The notes under the pieces: model-generated | Database searches by the model: none | What the model saw: only the letters and a program-made list of their open reading frames with translations | What the model was told of the DNA's origin: nothing | In this document: one piece after another, positions 1 to 9,029 of the stretch | Layout: each line of letters starts with the position of its first letter | How positions within the stretch are numbered: position 1 is the stretch's first letter | Position numbers and translations under genes: made by a program | NCBI GenBank assembly: GCA_032718475.1 | Contig: JAUCBJ010002926.1 | Coordinates: forward strand, 1-25,870 | Length of the DNA stretch: 25,870 nt | Source of the DNA: Nemertoderma westbladi | Taxonomy: Eukaryota; Xenacoelomorpha; Nemertodermatida; Nemertodermatidae | Direction of reading: 5' to 3'

Positions 1-337
1 TAGAACTAAGTTCGTGCTACCCACGTAGCTATCCCCACGATTGAAACATTGGAACTAAGTTCGTACCCATTGGAACTAAATTCGCTTCCATTGGAACTAA
101 ATTCGCTTCCATTGGAACTAAATTCGCATGCATTGGAACTAAATTCACATGCATTGGAACTAAATTCGCATCCATTGGAACTAAGTTCGTTTTGATATTC
201 TGGGATTGGAACTAAGTTCGCCTCGATTGGAACTAAGTTCGCTTTGTAAAATTTATTTTGGAACTAAATGCATTTCAATTGGAACTACATAAGTTCGCCT
301 TTGAAAATGTGCGATTGGAACTAAGTTCGTGCTAACC
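1..337. repeat. Minisatellite, ~21-bp unit carrying GAACTAAGTTC
   Basis: About 13 degenerate units of roughly 20-35 bp share the core TTGGAACTAAGTTCG or TTGGAACTAAATTCG. The G-version core GAACTAAGTTC is an 11-bp dyad (GAACT, one central base, AGTTC). The A-version units in the middle (about 70-180) lose the dyad. The unit near 281 keeps both GAACT and AGTTC arms with a longer spacer. The array runs off the left edge of the window. No coding potential is seen. Confidence 0.85.
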
Positions 338-340
338 TTA

Positions 341-536
341 TGAGTTACCAGTGGAGCACGGGCCTTTTAGTAGAAGCCACATTCAGCGTCACACCTCTGA
401 TTGCAGTTTAGGAATGTAATTTTGTAAATTTAGGGCCATTTTTTATATTTTTATATTTTGTTAGGGCCACTATTAATAAATTTACTGTAATTTAACTGTA
501 CAATATGTTCAATTCCTATATTAATGATTGTGGCCC
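341..536. other. Non-genic spacer with a dispersed TTACCAGTGG motif
   Basis: There is no gene here. Bases 341-360 carry TGAGTTACCAGTGGAGCACG, a motif that recurs in variant form at 14617-14637 and 14755-14776. The rest is AT-rich. Confidence 0.5.
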
Positions 537-905
537 TCATTAGACAATGTTCCTAAGGGCCATTTAAAAGGAAGTGGCCTATTCATGACAATGTCCAATT
601 TGAGCCACTTAAATATAAAATAGCCCTCAGTAGTGAGTAGACAATGTTCGTAAGGGCCATTTAAAAGGAAGTGGCCCATTTAAGACAATGTCTCATTTGA
701 GCCACTTAAATGTAAAATGGCCCTCAGTAAACAATGTTTGTAAGGGCCATTTAAAAGGAAGTGGCCCATTCAAGACAATGTCTCATTTGAGCCACTTAAA
801 TGTAAAATGGCCCTCAGTAAACAATGTTTGTAAGGGCCATTTAAAAGGAAGTGGCCCATTTAAGACAATGTCTCATTTGAGCCACTTAAATCTAAAATGG
901 CCCTA
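537..905. repeat. Four tandem ~90-bp units with internal hairpin symmetry
   Basis: Four direct units of about 90 bp begin near 541, 637, 727 and 817; the first is the most diverged. Each unit holds an imperfect inverted repeat. The left arm runs GGGCCATTT..AAGTGGC and the right arm GCCACTT..AAATGGCCC. A smaller perfect dyad, AGAC-AAT-GTCT, lies between them. Because 90 is divisible by three, one frame stays open over 72 codons, but the resulting 30-residue protein repeat is a by-product of the DNA repeat. Confidence 0.85.
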
Positions 906-1221
906 GATGGCAATAGATACGAATTGATTTCTACATCTTGTTTCTCGCATTACATGTGTTTTACGTTGGTTCTGAATTCATTGGAATAAATAAAAACGGC
1001 TTTAGACATTTCAAATTGTATTTTTCGGAGGTGTGTGCCAAATTAATAATAAACAAAACTAATAACAAAATTTTAATAAAAAAAACTTCCCAAGAAATTG
1101 GAATATTTATAATCAGCGCCCCAGAAAACCTAAAAATGTGATTTTAAGCACGCTAATAAGAGTAAATTTTTTATTATTATTTCCGGTATGAATAGGGTTA
1201 AAGGTGTAAAAAGGGTAAAAA
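906..1221. other. AT-rich non-genic stretch
   Basis: A 67-codon open frame at 938-1141 is low-complexity (Lys, Asn, Ile) and has no recognisable motif. I see nothing else in this stretch. Confidence 0.5.
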
Positions 1222-1312
1222 GTTAAAGTGGCCCATTCAAGACAATGTCTCATTGGAGCCACTTAAATGGCCCTCAGTAGACACTGTTCCTAAGGGCCAT
1301 TTAAATTGGTCT
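1222..1312. repeat. Detached copy of the 90-bp hairpin repeat
   Basis: This segment repeats the AGTGGCCCATTCAAGACAAT and GAGCCACTTAAATGGCCCTC parts of the unit at 537-905, about 320 bp away from the main array. It shows the unit is dispersed locally as well as tandem. Confidence 0.75.
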
Positions 1313-1364
1313 GGGTCCTTCAAGACAAATCTCCCATTGGATACACGCAATGAAGGAAATGTCA

Positions 1365-1435
1365 TATCATAGCATAGCATAGCATAGCATAGTATAATAC
1401 CATAGCATACATACATAACATAACATAATGCATAA
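1365..1435. repeat. CATAG pentanucleotide microsatellite
   Basis: About five perfect CATAG units are followed by degenerate CATAC and CATAA units. Scattered CATAG/CATAC words continue to about 1815, suggesting an older, wider array. Confidence 0.8.
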
Positions 1436-2100
1436 CTATATAATAATTCAGCTGGTCGAGACAATGACAAATATAGAATAGGCCCTATAACAATATTATA
1501 GATATAGAATAATAATGAAATTTATAGAGGCACATAAATAATGGCTATAATAATGTAGCACATACTGAATTTGTAAGGCTGAAGTGTTTTCAATACTAAC
1601 TGCTAATGGATTATATTCCTGTCGCTAGAATATCGTTTCTAGTAGTCGTGAAATGTTAGGATACATACCTAACATAACATCTACAGTTAGTTATCATAGC
1701 ATGCATAGCATACATCTTATATCAGCAAACCAAACATAAACTGTAGCATGCTCTAAGACTAAGGGTCGGACGATACCATGCCAAGCATAGTTATATACCA
1801 TACCATACATACCTTAAATAGCATGCAACATTGTAATCCTAAAGTATATTTCCTTGTTTTTTAGGTTTCAAACTATGTTTTGTTAAACTGTAGTGGCCGC
1901 TAAATGAATCAAGTTTCCATAATTATTCATGTGTATTCATGTTGTATTTGTGCAAATTATCAAACCTTCCGTTTGGCACAGCTTAGTGAAGTACAAGAGA
2001 CGGCGAAGCACATAATAACAAAGAATCGAATATAGTGGCTGCAGATATGGTTTGACAGATGGGAGCTAGGTATATTAGGTAGTATTTCAAGGTCTACCTT
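1436..2100. other. Non-genic stretch with scattered CATAG/CATAC words
   Basis: Apart from relic pentamer words (around 1670-1810), I see no gene, RNA or structured repeat in this stretch. Confidence 0.45.
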
Positions 2101-2110
2101 TTTTTTTTGC

Positions 2111-2185
2111 CTGAGCCGCTAGCGGAATGGTAAGAGCGCCAAACTGGCGGTCACCACTTCGATCCCATCTGGACGTCATTCTCGA
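2111..2185 (+). mobile_element. tRNA-like / tRNA-derived SINE head
   Basis: TAGCGGAATGG at 2120-2130 fits the RNA polymerase III A box (TRGYNNANNNG) exactly. CTTCGATCC at 2157-2165 fits the B box with one mismatch at its first base, at normal spacing. A short stem, CGCC...GGCG, lies between them where an anticodon arm would be. The acceptor ends do not pair convincingly, so I read it as tRNA-derived SINE sequence rather than a working tRNA. The body and tail (to about 2260) are not recognised. Confidence 0.45.
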
Positions 2186-2696
2186 CTTTGCTAAGCTGTG
2201 CCCAACAAAAGTTATAATAATTATTCATGAATCAATAATTATTGCTGTTCAATTTATTTCAGGGAAATTCGTTGAGTAGAAACATATGTAATTATCAGAT
2301 TCTGCATTTTTGCACTTCTGTTTCTCGCTACTTTTCCTTGTTTCGGCGTCTATATTCTACCTATATTATTTTTTTTTAAAGAAAACTCTATAATTAGAGC
2401 CATTGTGTCAATTATTTTCTTCCACCACTGCGTGGAACATCGTGGTATTTATTGCTATTTCAAAATATATTTTAGAAGGAAAAAAGTTCTGGAAGGGCCA
2501 TACCTCACTACTTGTTAATTAGAGCCCCCTAGTGGATCATATTAGTATTTCATTTACATCTAAGCAAGTTTGTTGGGTATGCTCAAAAGTTATATATTCG
2601 CACTGGCCCTTATCGGCCAATGCATATATATATATATATATTTTTTATTATTTTAATTATATAAATTTAAATAAATTATAATTTTATTTTTCCAGT
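2186..2696. other. AT-rich non-genic stretch with a TA microsatellite
   Basis: The tract near 2624-2641 is (TA)n. No gene is seen. CCCCCTAGTGG near 2531 is a weak CTCF-like core only. Confidence 0.45.
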
Positions 2697-2965
2697 AAGG
2701 CGCAAATACTAAAAAATATTATAAAAATTCAGAATAAATTATTAAAATGTAAAAACGAATCAAAATTTTTGGGAATATATATTGATGATAAATTAACTTG
2801 GAAATTTCACTGCGCTTATATTCAAAATAAAATTTCAAAATCTTGCGGCAAATTTTTCAAAATTCGTCATTCTCTACCTTTGAATGTTTTATAAATGTTA
2901 TATTTCACTCTCATTTATTTTATTACCGCAGCATTATTTATTTTACCCACATTTCTACTACTCTG
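2697..2965 (+). pseudogene. CR1/Jockey-like LINE reverse transcriptase fragment
   Basis: One frame reads SKFLGIYIDDKLTWKFH, then NKISKSCGKFFKIR and SLPLNVL, followed by a TAA at 2892-2894 and a short Tyr/Phe-rich continuation. This is the characteristic block just C-terminal to the catalytic core in CR1, L2 and Jockey-type LINEs (KFLGv.ID..L.W..H, then the KisrsigiL.kiR..Lp segment). Only about 90 codons survive, with no YADD-type motif and no endonuclease. It is directly followed by the 3' end of a different LINE (2983), so it is a truncated, nested relic. The class is well supported; the exact clade is not. Confidence 0.7.
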
Positions 2966-2982
2966 TCAAACCGATCTAAAAA

Positions 2983-3095
2983 GGGTGATAGGGAGTTGTG
3001 GCGGCGCAATTTTGTCGACAAGTCGCAACATCATTCTTAAAAATGCAGCTGCAATGCAGCATGCCGATCCTAGAAGTAGTACTACTGTAGTAGTA
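2983..3095 (+). mobile_element. 5'-truncated 3' end of the RTE-like LINE
   Basis: This segment matches 8929-9030, the end of the longer LINE in this window. It includes the last codons (GDRELWRRNFVDK), the stop, the GCAGCTGCAATGCAGC 3' UTR and a (TAG)n-like tail. It is a typical short product of incomplete reverse transcription and helps fix the 3' boundary of the family. Confidence 0.85.
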
Positions 3096-3324
3096 TCTCG
3101 TTGGCGCCTCTGTAGTTCCCACGTCCCCATCCCAACCAAAGTGTGGCTCTATAAACCTCACCCTCCCCCCTCAACCCCCACAAAGAATAATCTTAAGTTC
3201 ACCCCCCCCCCCCCCCCCCTCCCCCCGGGATGTCGCGGGTTGTCGGTGTGTTTTAGCCCGCACACTACTACCATATCCAGATTATTATTATCGCGAAGTA
3301 ATAGTCGCATTATACGGTGCCTGA
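3096..3324. other. Non-genic spacer with an 18-base poly-C tract
   Basis: A run of 18 C (3202-3219), one T, then six C sits in pyrimidine-rich DNA. Open frames on both strands here are low-complexity and have no motif. Confidence 0.5.
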
Positions 3325-3416
3325 AAGCGTTCAAAACAATGACCACCTTTTTATTTTGATCCACATATATTTCTTGTATTTCAACTAATTATATATAGCC
3401 CAAGGCGGGGTAGCTC

Positions 3417-4523
3417 TGTTAAAGCATTTGATAAAATACATATGTTCTTTCACTCTCAATTTTCATATATTGTGACTTCTTTCTGTTACTTAATAAACCA
3501 TCAAAAATGAAGGCAAAATGTCCGGTCTGATACAGTATAATGAACGGAGTTGCGCTAGTGTACCTGTCACCGAGGACCGCTCACTCTATCTGTTTATTTC
3601 CCTTTTTCCCTTCGATGTATTGATTTGCTCTATATTTTATTTGGTTCGATACGGTATTTGATTATCTATTGTATTTAACTGAGATACGATACCGCCGGGA
3701 GGGTGTTACAACACAGTATAACAAGCAAATGACTGACTAATTAATTCTGTAAGAACTCAAGTCTGGTGATTGTGTTTCCCTTTAGAGGAAACGTATTGTG
3801 ACAAGTCTTTGGGTCTAATTATATTGATATCACTACAGTATTCAATTTGTGACAACTCTCAATCGTGATGTAATTAATAATAAGAGCTTTGCTTATATTA
3901 ATGGTCTGAAATATAGCCATATATTAATTATTTAGTAAGTCAGAGATATGACAACACACAAATCTGATACAATTGTCCAGATTATCACTGATACTTAGTT
4001 ACAGCAACCCACCTGTTGTGGCGCGTGTAAAACTTCCTTGATTCTGTAATATCGGCGATATATTAAGCAAATAATAAAGATAAATTGAATTTACCAGTAG
4101 AATATCCAATAATAATAATTATAACTCAATTATTAACTCTTTAAGTTTAGACCTTAGGCCTGTAATAACCAAAAGTCAATTAAACCTGACCGGGGATTAG
4201 TGCCTCTGCATGGGCAATACGACTTCTTCTGTCAAACAATAACAAAAAAGAGTATATCAAACACAGAACCAATGCACTTATATATCAGCCCATCAGTAAG
4301 GAGCATAGCCAATAAGGTGGATCCCTAGCTTACACTACTGCACTAATACAAGTTGGAACGCAGATAATGGCACTAGATGGCGTCAAAACCCTTACTAGAG
4401 AATAATACGATAGAAATGACCAATATTATATCGTAACCGACTTTATCAATATAAAATGGTGTTTTGAGCTTAAAATTAGTAAAATAAGTAATCTAAAAGG
4501 CTAAGTTCACACGTGTAGCAACA
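3417..4523. mobile_element. Solo-LTR-like insertion, 1107 bp, TSD AGCTC
   Basis: The element starts TGTTAAAG and ends GTAGCAACA, the TG...CA ends of LTRs, here extended to TGTT...AACA. AGCTC flanks it directly on both sides (3412-3416 and 4524-4528). Duplication copy 2 has the unoccupied site: around 20000-20015 the same flanking sequence runs through with a single AGACC in place of AGCTC. No open reading frame of retroviral type lies inside, as expected for a solo LTR. AATAAA words occur at about 3491 and 4070 and a TATATA word near 4280. The superfamily (Ty3, BEL or Copia) cannot be told, and the orientation is not determined. Confidence 0.75.
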
Positions 4524-4894
4524 AGCTCAGATGGCTGATCGCCGGGCCTGGAATTTATAGGTTGTACTGTACGTTCAGTCCCACCAGGGCCAACTCAGCC
4601 TTTCATTAACTGGGGTCGATAACATAAGTACCAGTTAACTTATGGGAGCAAAACAAGAGATAGAAATAGCGCCCACCTCTGCCCTACTCCAAACAGTTTA
4701 CATGAATAAGCAAGAGTCTTTAATAGCGAGTTTTTAATTTTATAATATGGACTTTTCATACAATAAAATCGTAACTGTATAAGAAATTGTCTTTTATAAG
4801 ATAAATTAACACACGGACAAGGTGATACAGGTAGTTTTATGACATATAAGATACGGTATCTACATAAACTTTTAAAAATTGACAATCACTTATT

Positions 4895-4900
4895 TTTATT
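4895..4900 (-). terminator. Candidate polyadenylation signal (AATAAA), pseudogene copy
   Basis: TTTATT on the plus strand reads AATAAA on the minus strand, about 60 nt past the zinc-finger stop at 4959. The same word is at the equivalent place in the intact paralogue (23051-23056). Confidence 0.4.
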
Positions 4901-4958
4901 TCCTTCTACACTAAAAGCGACAAATTTCCTTTAATGACCAGTGATCAGAACAATTTTG

Positions 4959-6341
4959 TTACCGGTAACTTTCAGTTTTATGAACAAAATTGATGTGGGC
5001 GTTTAGCGAGCTTTGCTGACTGTATGCTTTATTACAATAACCGCAGTTATATTTAATACCTTTATGGGTGGAGTTGAAATGTTGGTTTAGACCGGTTTTT
5101 GTTACAAATAATTTTCCACAATCAAAGCAGCTGTGCTTGATACCTTCATGGACTGAGTCGATGTGGCGCTTTACGTGGTATTTGGAACTGAATTCTTTAT
5201 TACAATAACCGCATTTATATCTGAAATCTTTATGGATAGAGTCGAAATGTTGTTTTAGATTGGATTTTGTAGGAAAAGATTTCCCACAATCAAAGCAGCT
5301 GTATTTTATATCTTTATGAAAGTAGTTGAAATGGGTTGTTAGGTAGGTTTTCTGACTGAATTGTTTATGACAATAACCGCAGTTATGTTTGACACCTTTA
5401 TGGATTGAGTCGACATGTTGTTTTAGTTCGGGTTTTGTAGGAAAAGGTTTCTCACAATCAAAGCAGCTGTACTTTATATCTTTATGAATGTAGTTGACAT
5501 GGATTTTTAGTTTGCCTTGCTGACTGAATTGTTTGTGGCAATAACCGCATTTATGTTTGACATCTCTATGGATAGAGTCAACATGCTTCTTTATATTACT
5601 CCTGTATTTAAACGGTTTCTCACAATAATCGCATTTATACTTTAATAACTCCCTACCAGTCTCACTAGAACTATCGGACTCTGGTGTTGCACAGCTGTTT
5701 GTCGGTTTAGTAGAGCTGCAAAGATCAACGTTGTCACGAGAGGTTCCAGCAACGTTAAATTGTTCTTAACAGTTTGAGTTTCTGTTAATGACTCAGTAAC
5801 TAAAAAACAACCTTCAGATTTTACACTGATGAACTGCAACACAGGAGCAGAATGCTGAATATGAATATCTTCAGTTTCAATAGGCGCCTACCATACGAAC
5901 AGTCGGGGCTGTCGTCTTCCGGTTTTTCGACAACAAAAGACTGTCCAGATGGTTCATTAGAATTAATATCTCCGAACAAATTGTTGTGATCTTCGATAGA
6001 TGATCTGTAAACGCAGTTATCTTGTTTAACTCTAAGAGAATAGGTTATACTGTCTGTTGGTTCTTTCTTGTGTTGATAATTATAGAGTCTATTGGTTCTT
6101 TCTTTATGATTATATGTATAACTTCAGGAGAATAGGAGACACAGTCTGTTGGTTCTTCTTTCTTGATAATTATAGAGTCTGTTCGTTCCTTATTTATGAT
6201 TATAGAGTCTGTTGGGTCTTTCTTTATAATTATAGAGTCGGTTGGTTCTTTCTTTATGATTATAGAGTCTGTGAGTTCCTTCTTTACAATTATACCGGCA
6301 CCACAGGATTTATCTTTCAATAAATTAATTTGTTGATTCAT
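4959..6341 (-). pseudogene. Eight-finger C2H2 zinc-finger paralogue with broken N-terminus
   Basis: This is the paralogue of the gene at 23133-24530. It begins at ATG 6341 with MNQQINLLKDKSCGAGI. The N-terminal part then loses frame three times: an insertion in the KKEPTD repeat near 6060-6075, two extra bases near 5890, and two missing bases near 5766. Downstream, about 265 codons (5763 to the TAA at 4959-4961) are fully open and encode eight C2H2 fingers. Every one keeps C-X2-C-X12-H-X4-H, with linkers such as HKDIKY. This long frame has no in-frame ATG, so a start-based gene finder would miss it. The fingers would act as a sequence-specific DNA-binding domain. Likely a pseudogene that decayed first at the N-terminus; an unseen upstream exon or alternative start cannot be excluded. 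Finger 1 begins near YKCDYCEKPF, and the last ends HINFVHKTESYR. Confidence 0.85.
6050..6300 (-). repeat. ~30-bp coding repeat encoding IIIKKEPTDS
   Basis: About seven units of 30-36 bp on the minus strand encode variants of IIIKKEPTDS (KKELTDS, KKDPTDS, NKERTDS, KKEEPTD). The intact paralogue has a single IIIKKEKTD at the matching place, so this is a lineage-specific expansion in copy 1. Each unit with I-K-K-E fits the SUMO consensus (hydrophobic-K-x-E). The repeat also contains the first frame disruption of the pseudogene. Confidence 0.8.
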
Positions 6342-6449
6342 TATGAAATCTTAAATAAATATTTATCAATAAATTACAATATATACCAGAGACGAGGCCT
6401 ATTGTAGATATAATTCAGGGTACAGGAATACCTAACGAAGATGTACAAT

Positions 6450-6465
6450 GTATATAATATATATA
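6450..6465 (-). promoter_or_regulatory. Candidate TATA-like element upstream of the pseudogene
   Basis: The minus strand reads CTATATATATTATATAC about 110 bp upstream of ATG 6341. The same sequence is at 24640-24655 above the intact copy. Position and composition are promoter-like, but AT-rich surroundings make this weak. Confidence 0.25.
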
Positions 6466-6827
6466 GTCAATCAGGCTAAAAATAACATTCGGAAATATAG
6501 GGTAAAAAACAGTCCTTACAACTCAAAAATTGTTTAAAACATTTGTGAATATTGACAGCATGTCATGGTTGAATTACGGGTCCACCTGTCATGTTGTAAC
6601 GGTTGAATTGAATGAATTTTAGACAATATAATATTCAATGTTACTGTAATCGCTAAAGAAACATTGTCAAATCATTTAGTTTTTACTAAGAAATGGGAAA
6701 TTGGTTATTCGGAAAATGGGTTATTGCGGTTGCGGGTCCATCTGTCATGTTTGTACGAAATTTTTCTGCTGTATTTGTTTTTCCTGTTTGTTTTTTCCTG
6801 TTCGATTGTTTTCTCGCAACTGAAAGA

Positions 6828-7137
6828 TATGAGTATGAGAACCCTCCAGGAGAAATACCGGCTCGGTCGTCGCCCGGGTCAACAAGGACCACGTTCCTCA
6901 GTGGTACACCAGGCTGGGGTCGATAAATCGGCTACTGGAACAGAAGACAGAGAAGAAAGAAGAACCAACCTGTTGAAATGTAAAAAGACACTAAAGATTG
7001 CTACAATGAACGCACGCACGCTGAAAGCACATAACAAACTGGGTGACATGGTCGCTCTGGCAATGGAATATAACATCGACATCATCTGCATCCAAGAACA
7101 TCGGAGTTGTCATGAAGACACTGCCATGAGGTACAAT
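6828..7137 (+). pseudogene. LINE AP-endonuclease, N-terminal piece only
   Basis: From ATG 6828 the frame reads MSMRTLQEKYRLGRRPGQQG, then a Glu/Arg-rich stretch, then LKIATMNARTLKAHNKLGDM and IDIICIQEHR. These are the first motifs of an AP-type endonuclease: the strand carrying the catalytic Asn, then the IQEHR block with the catalytic Glu. After HEDTAMRYNA the sequence jumps to the RT linker in another frame, so GDxN and SDH motifs are absent here. In an intact LINE this domain nicks the target DNA to prime reverse transcription. It cannot work in this state. Confidence 0.75.
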
Positions 7138-8986
7138 GCAACCAGCAAACAATGCAAACAGGCAGTACTCTGTTAATCTACAGGAGCTAATAAACCAACA
7201 GGTTGATGCCATCAATGATGCTGACGACAGCAGGCAATCATCCCAGGCATGGAAATCGATCAACTTGCTTACTGGGTGGAAAAGCCAACCAACCACTAAG
7301 GTTAAGGCTGAATCACCAGCCGATCGCCTCAATGGTTGGAAGGCCCACTTTGAAAAGCTCCTCAATAATGACAGGGTATTGCCTGATAAGTTTATAGAAG
7401 TAAAAGTATCTGAGTCTGTACTCCCAGATATTCCCATTGGCAATATCTCCTTTGCAGAAGTGAAGGCTGCTGCAAAGAGCATTAAGACCAATCGTGCCAG
7501 TGGAGTAGATGGTGTTCCCCCTGAGGTCTTTAAAATACCTGAGTGTTTAAAGCTCATCTATCCCACCATAGTAGACATGTACCGAACAACAAGAGTCCCA
7601 CAAGAAATGAAAACAAATAAGTTGGTGCCAGTTCCCAAGAAGGGCAACCTAACACTCTATGGTTCTTTTCGGGGAATATCATTGATCTCGATTGATGCAA
7701 AGCTATACAATAGAATTCTATTATATCGCATCAGGGATCCCATTGAGAGACTGCTCCGTGGAAATCAGAATGGGTTCCGTAAAGGTCGTGGGACCATGGA
7801 ACCCATTTTGGCACTTAGAAGGATAATTGAAGAGTTACCAAAAAAGAAAGACAGGCATCTGGCTATCTTTGTTGACTTCTTCAAGGCCTTTGATTCAGTC
7901 TCCCGCTCACGTATGTTCAGCATACTTTCATTATATGGGATTCCTGATGAAATTATTGCAGCAATCAGAGCAGTATACGATGGTTCGACAACATTTGTGT
8001 CTACTGTTGATGGTGACACAGAACCATTTGAAGTGTTATGGGGCGTCCTCCAGGGAGACACACTTGCACCATTCTTGTTCATAATTGTGTTTGACTATGT
8101 TCTATGCATGTCCTTAGATTATCATAATGATGATGGGGTGATGATAACTCCACCTACTGGCTCCAGAAGTCTAGGAAATCCTGCCAAGTAACTAACTGAT
8201 CTAGACTTTGCTGATGACTTAGGAGTATTCTCAGAATCACTAGAGGGAGCCCAACGGCTCCTCAGCTCATTAGAACATGCTGCTTCTAGTGTTGGTCTTT
8301 TTATTAACTCCAGAAAGACCAAAATTTTGACAGTTAACTTTAAAAGTTCTCAGCAAGTCTCTGATCGGATGAGCATAAGCTCAAAGGATGGTATGCTTGA
8401 GCATGTGGACGACTTCTGTTACCTGGGATCATGGATCCGGAAGTCAGGTGAGGACCTTCGAATACGTAAGGGAAAGGCATGGGCAGCCTTGAATAGGCTT
8501 TCCAGGATTTGGAAGTCACCGAGAATTAATCGGAAACTTAAGGTCCGATTATTTAGAGCAGCAGTAGTTCCAGTACTCCTCTATGGGAGTCCATGCTGGG
8601 CTCTAACTGCTGAGGACACCAAATCTCTGGATGGCACATTCGCAAGAATGCTACGCCGGGTTCATTGTGTCAAGTACAATGCACACATCTCCAACCAGAC
8701 ACTATATAACATTGGAGGTGTCTCATTGGTTCCCCCAAGCTTGACACTAGAACAACATCGCCTCCGCTTTGCAGGACATTGCTTTCGCCGTGAGGACCAG
8801 CCAGTGCATAATCTTGTACTTTGGCAGCCACATGGAGTCAATAAGCATGGTGGACAGCCCATGGCTTTCTTGAGACGCATCTTAAAGGACACTGGCCTTG
8901 AAGATGCGGATGATCTAGCAAATGTCATGGGTGATAGGGAGTTGTGGCGGCGCAATTTTGTCGACAAGCCGGCACAGCATTCTTAA
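7136..8986 (+). pseudogene. RTE-like LINE reverse transcriptase, one in-frame stop
   Basis: One frame is open from 7136 to 8986 except for a TAA at 8189-8191 (codon 352). Motifs in order are WKSINLLTG (about residues 40-47), SGVDGVPPEVF (122-132), PVPKKG (165-170), FRGISLISIDAKLYNRIL (178-195), NGFRKGRGT (212-220), the motif A block FVDFFKAFDS (245-254), WGVLQGDTLAPFLF (302-315), then, just past the stop, LDFADD with the catalytic Asp pair. The C-terminal part has DDFCYLGSWI and LRFAGHCFR, typical of RTE-like elements. RT would copy the element's RNA at a nicked chromosomal site. FFKAFD has Phe where Arg or Lys is usual. The stop lies between the two catalytic motifs, so the protein is dead. 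ATG 7136 is formed at the deletion junction and is not the native start; the native ORF continued from the endonuclease. Confidence 0.88.
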
Positions 8987-9029
8987 AAATGCAGCTGCAA
9001 TGCAGCATGCCGATACTAGTAGTAGTAGT

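Larger units (their letters stand above)
3325..6800. repeat. Segmental duplication, copy 1 (holds the zinc-finger pseudogene)
   Basis: Blocks at 3325-3411, 4529-6597 and 6732-6791 align in order and orientation with 19892-20005, 20006-20344 plus 23029-24795, and 24773-24830. The similarity covers the zinc-finger gene, about 430 bp downstream of it and about 270 bp upstream. Copy 1 differs by the solo-LTR-like insertion at 3417-4523 and by about 140 bp of extra sequence (about 6598-6731), bracketed by two copies of CGGGTCCAYCTGTCATGTT. Non-coding flanks are shared, so this was a DNA duplication, not a retrocopy. Confidence 0.85.
6805..9029 (+). mobile_element. RTE-like non-LTR retrotransposon (LINE), internally deleted
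   Basis: The start lies between the end of the duplication match (about 6791) and the first coding similarity (about 6830). The order is N-terminal endonuclease piece, linker, RT, C-terminal domain, short 3' UTR (GCAGCTGCAATGCAGC) and a (TAG)n-type tail ending about 9029. An internal deletion at 7137 removes most of the endonuclease. The tail is confirmed by the independent truncated copy at 2983-3095. Microsatellite tails and an AP-type endonuclease fit the RTE group; clade placement is by recognition only. It sits immediately beyond the 5' flank of duplication copy 1. Confidence 0.8.

Noticed and set aside
688-906. 72-codon protein with a 30-residue repeat (MSHLSHLNVKWPSVNN)
   Set aside because: The 90-bp DNA repeat is a multiple of three, and hairpin symmetry explains its sequence better than coding does.
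2111-2185. Functional tRNA gene
   Set aside because: The acceptor stem does not pair and the B box has a mismatch; tRNA-derived SINE fits better.
2895-3359. 154-codon frame
   Set aside because: It fuses a LINE RT remnant, the 3' end of another LINE and a poly-C tract. It is a chance join.
6057-6323. 88-codon plus-strand frame over the KKEPTD repeat
   Set aside because: It is the antisense shadow of the minus-strand coding repeat.
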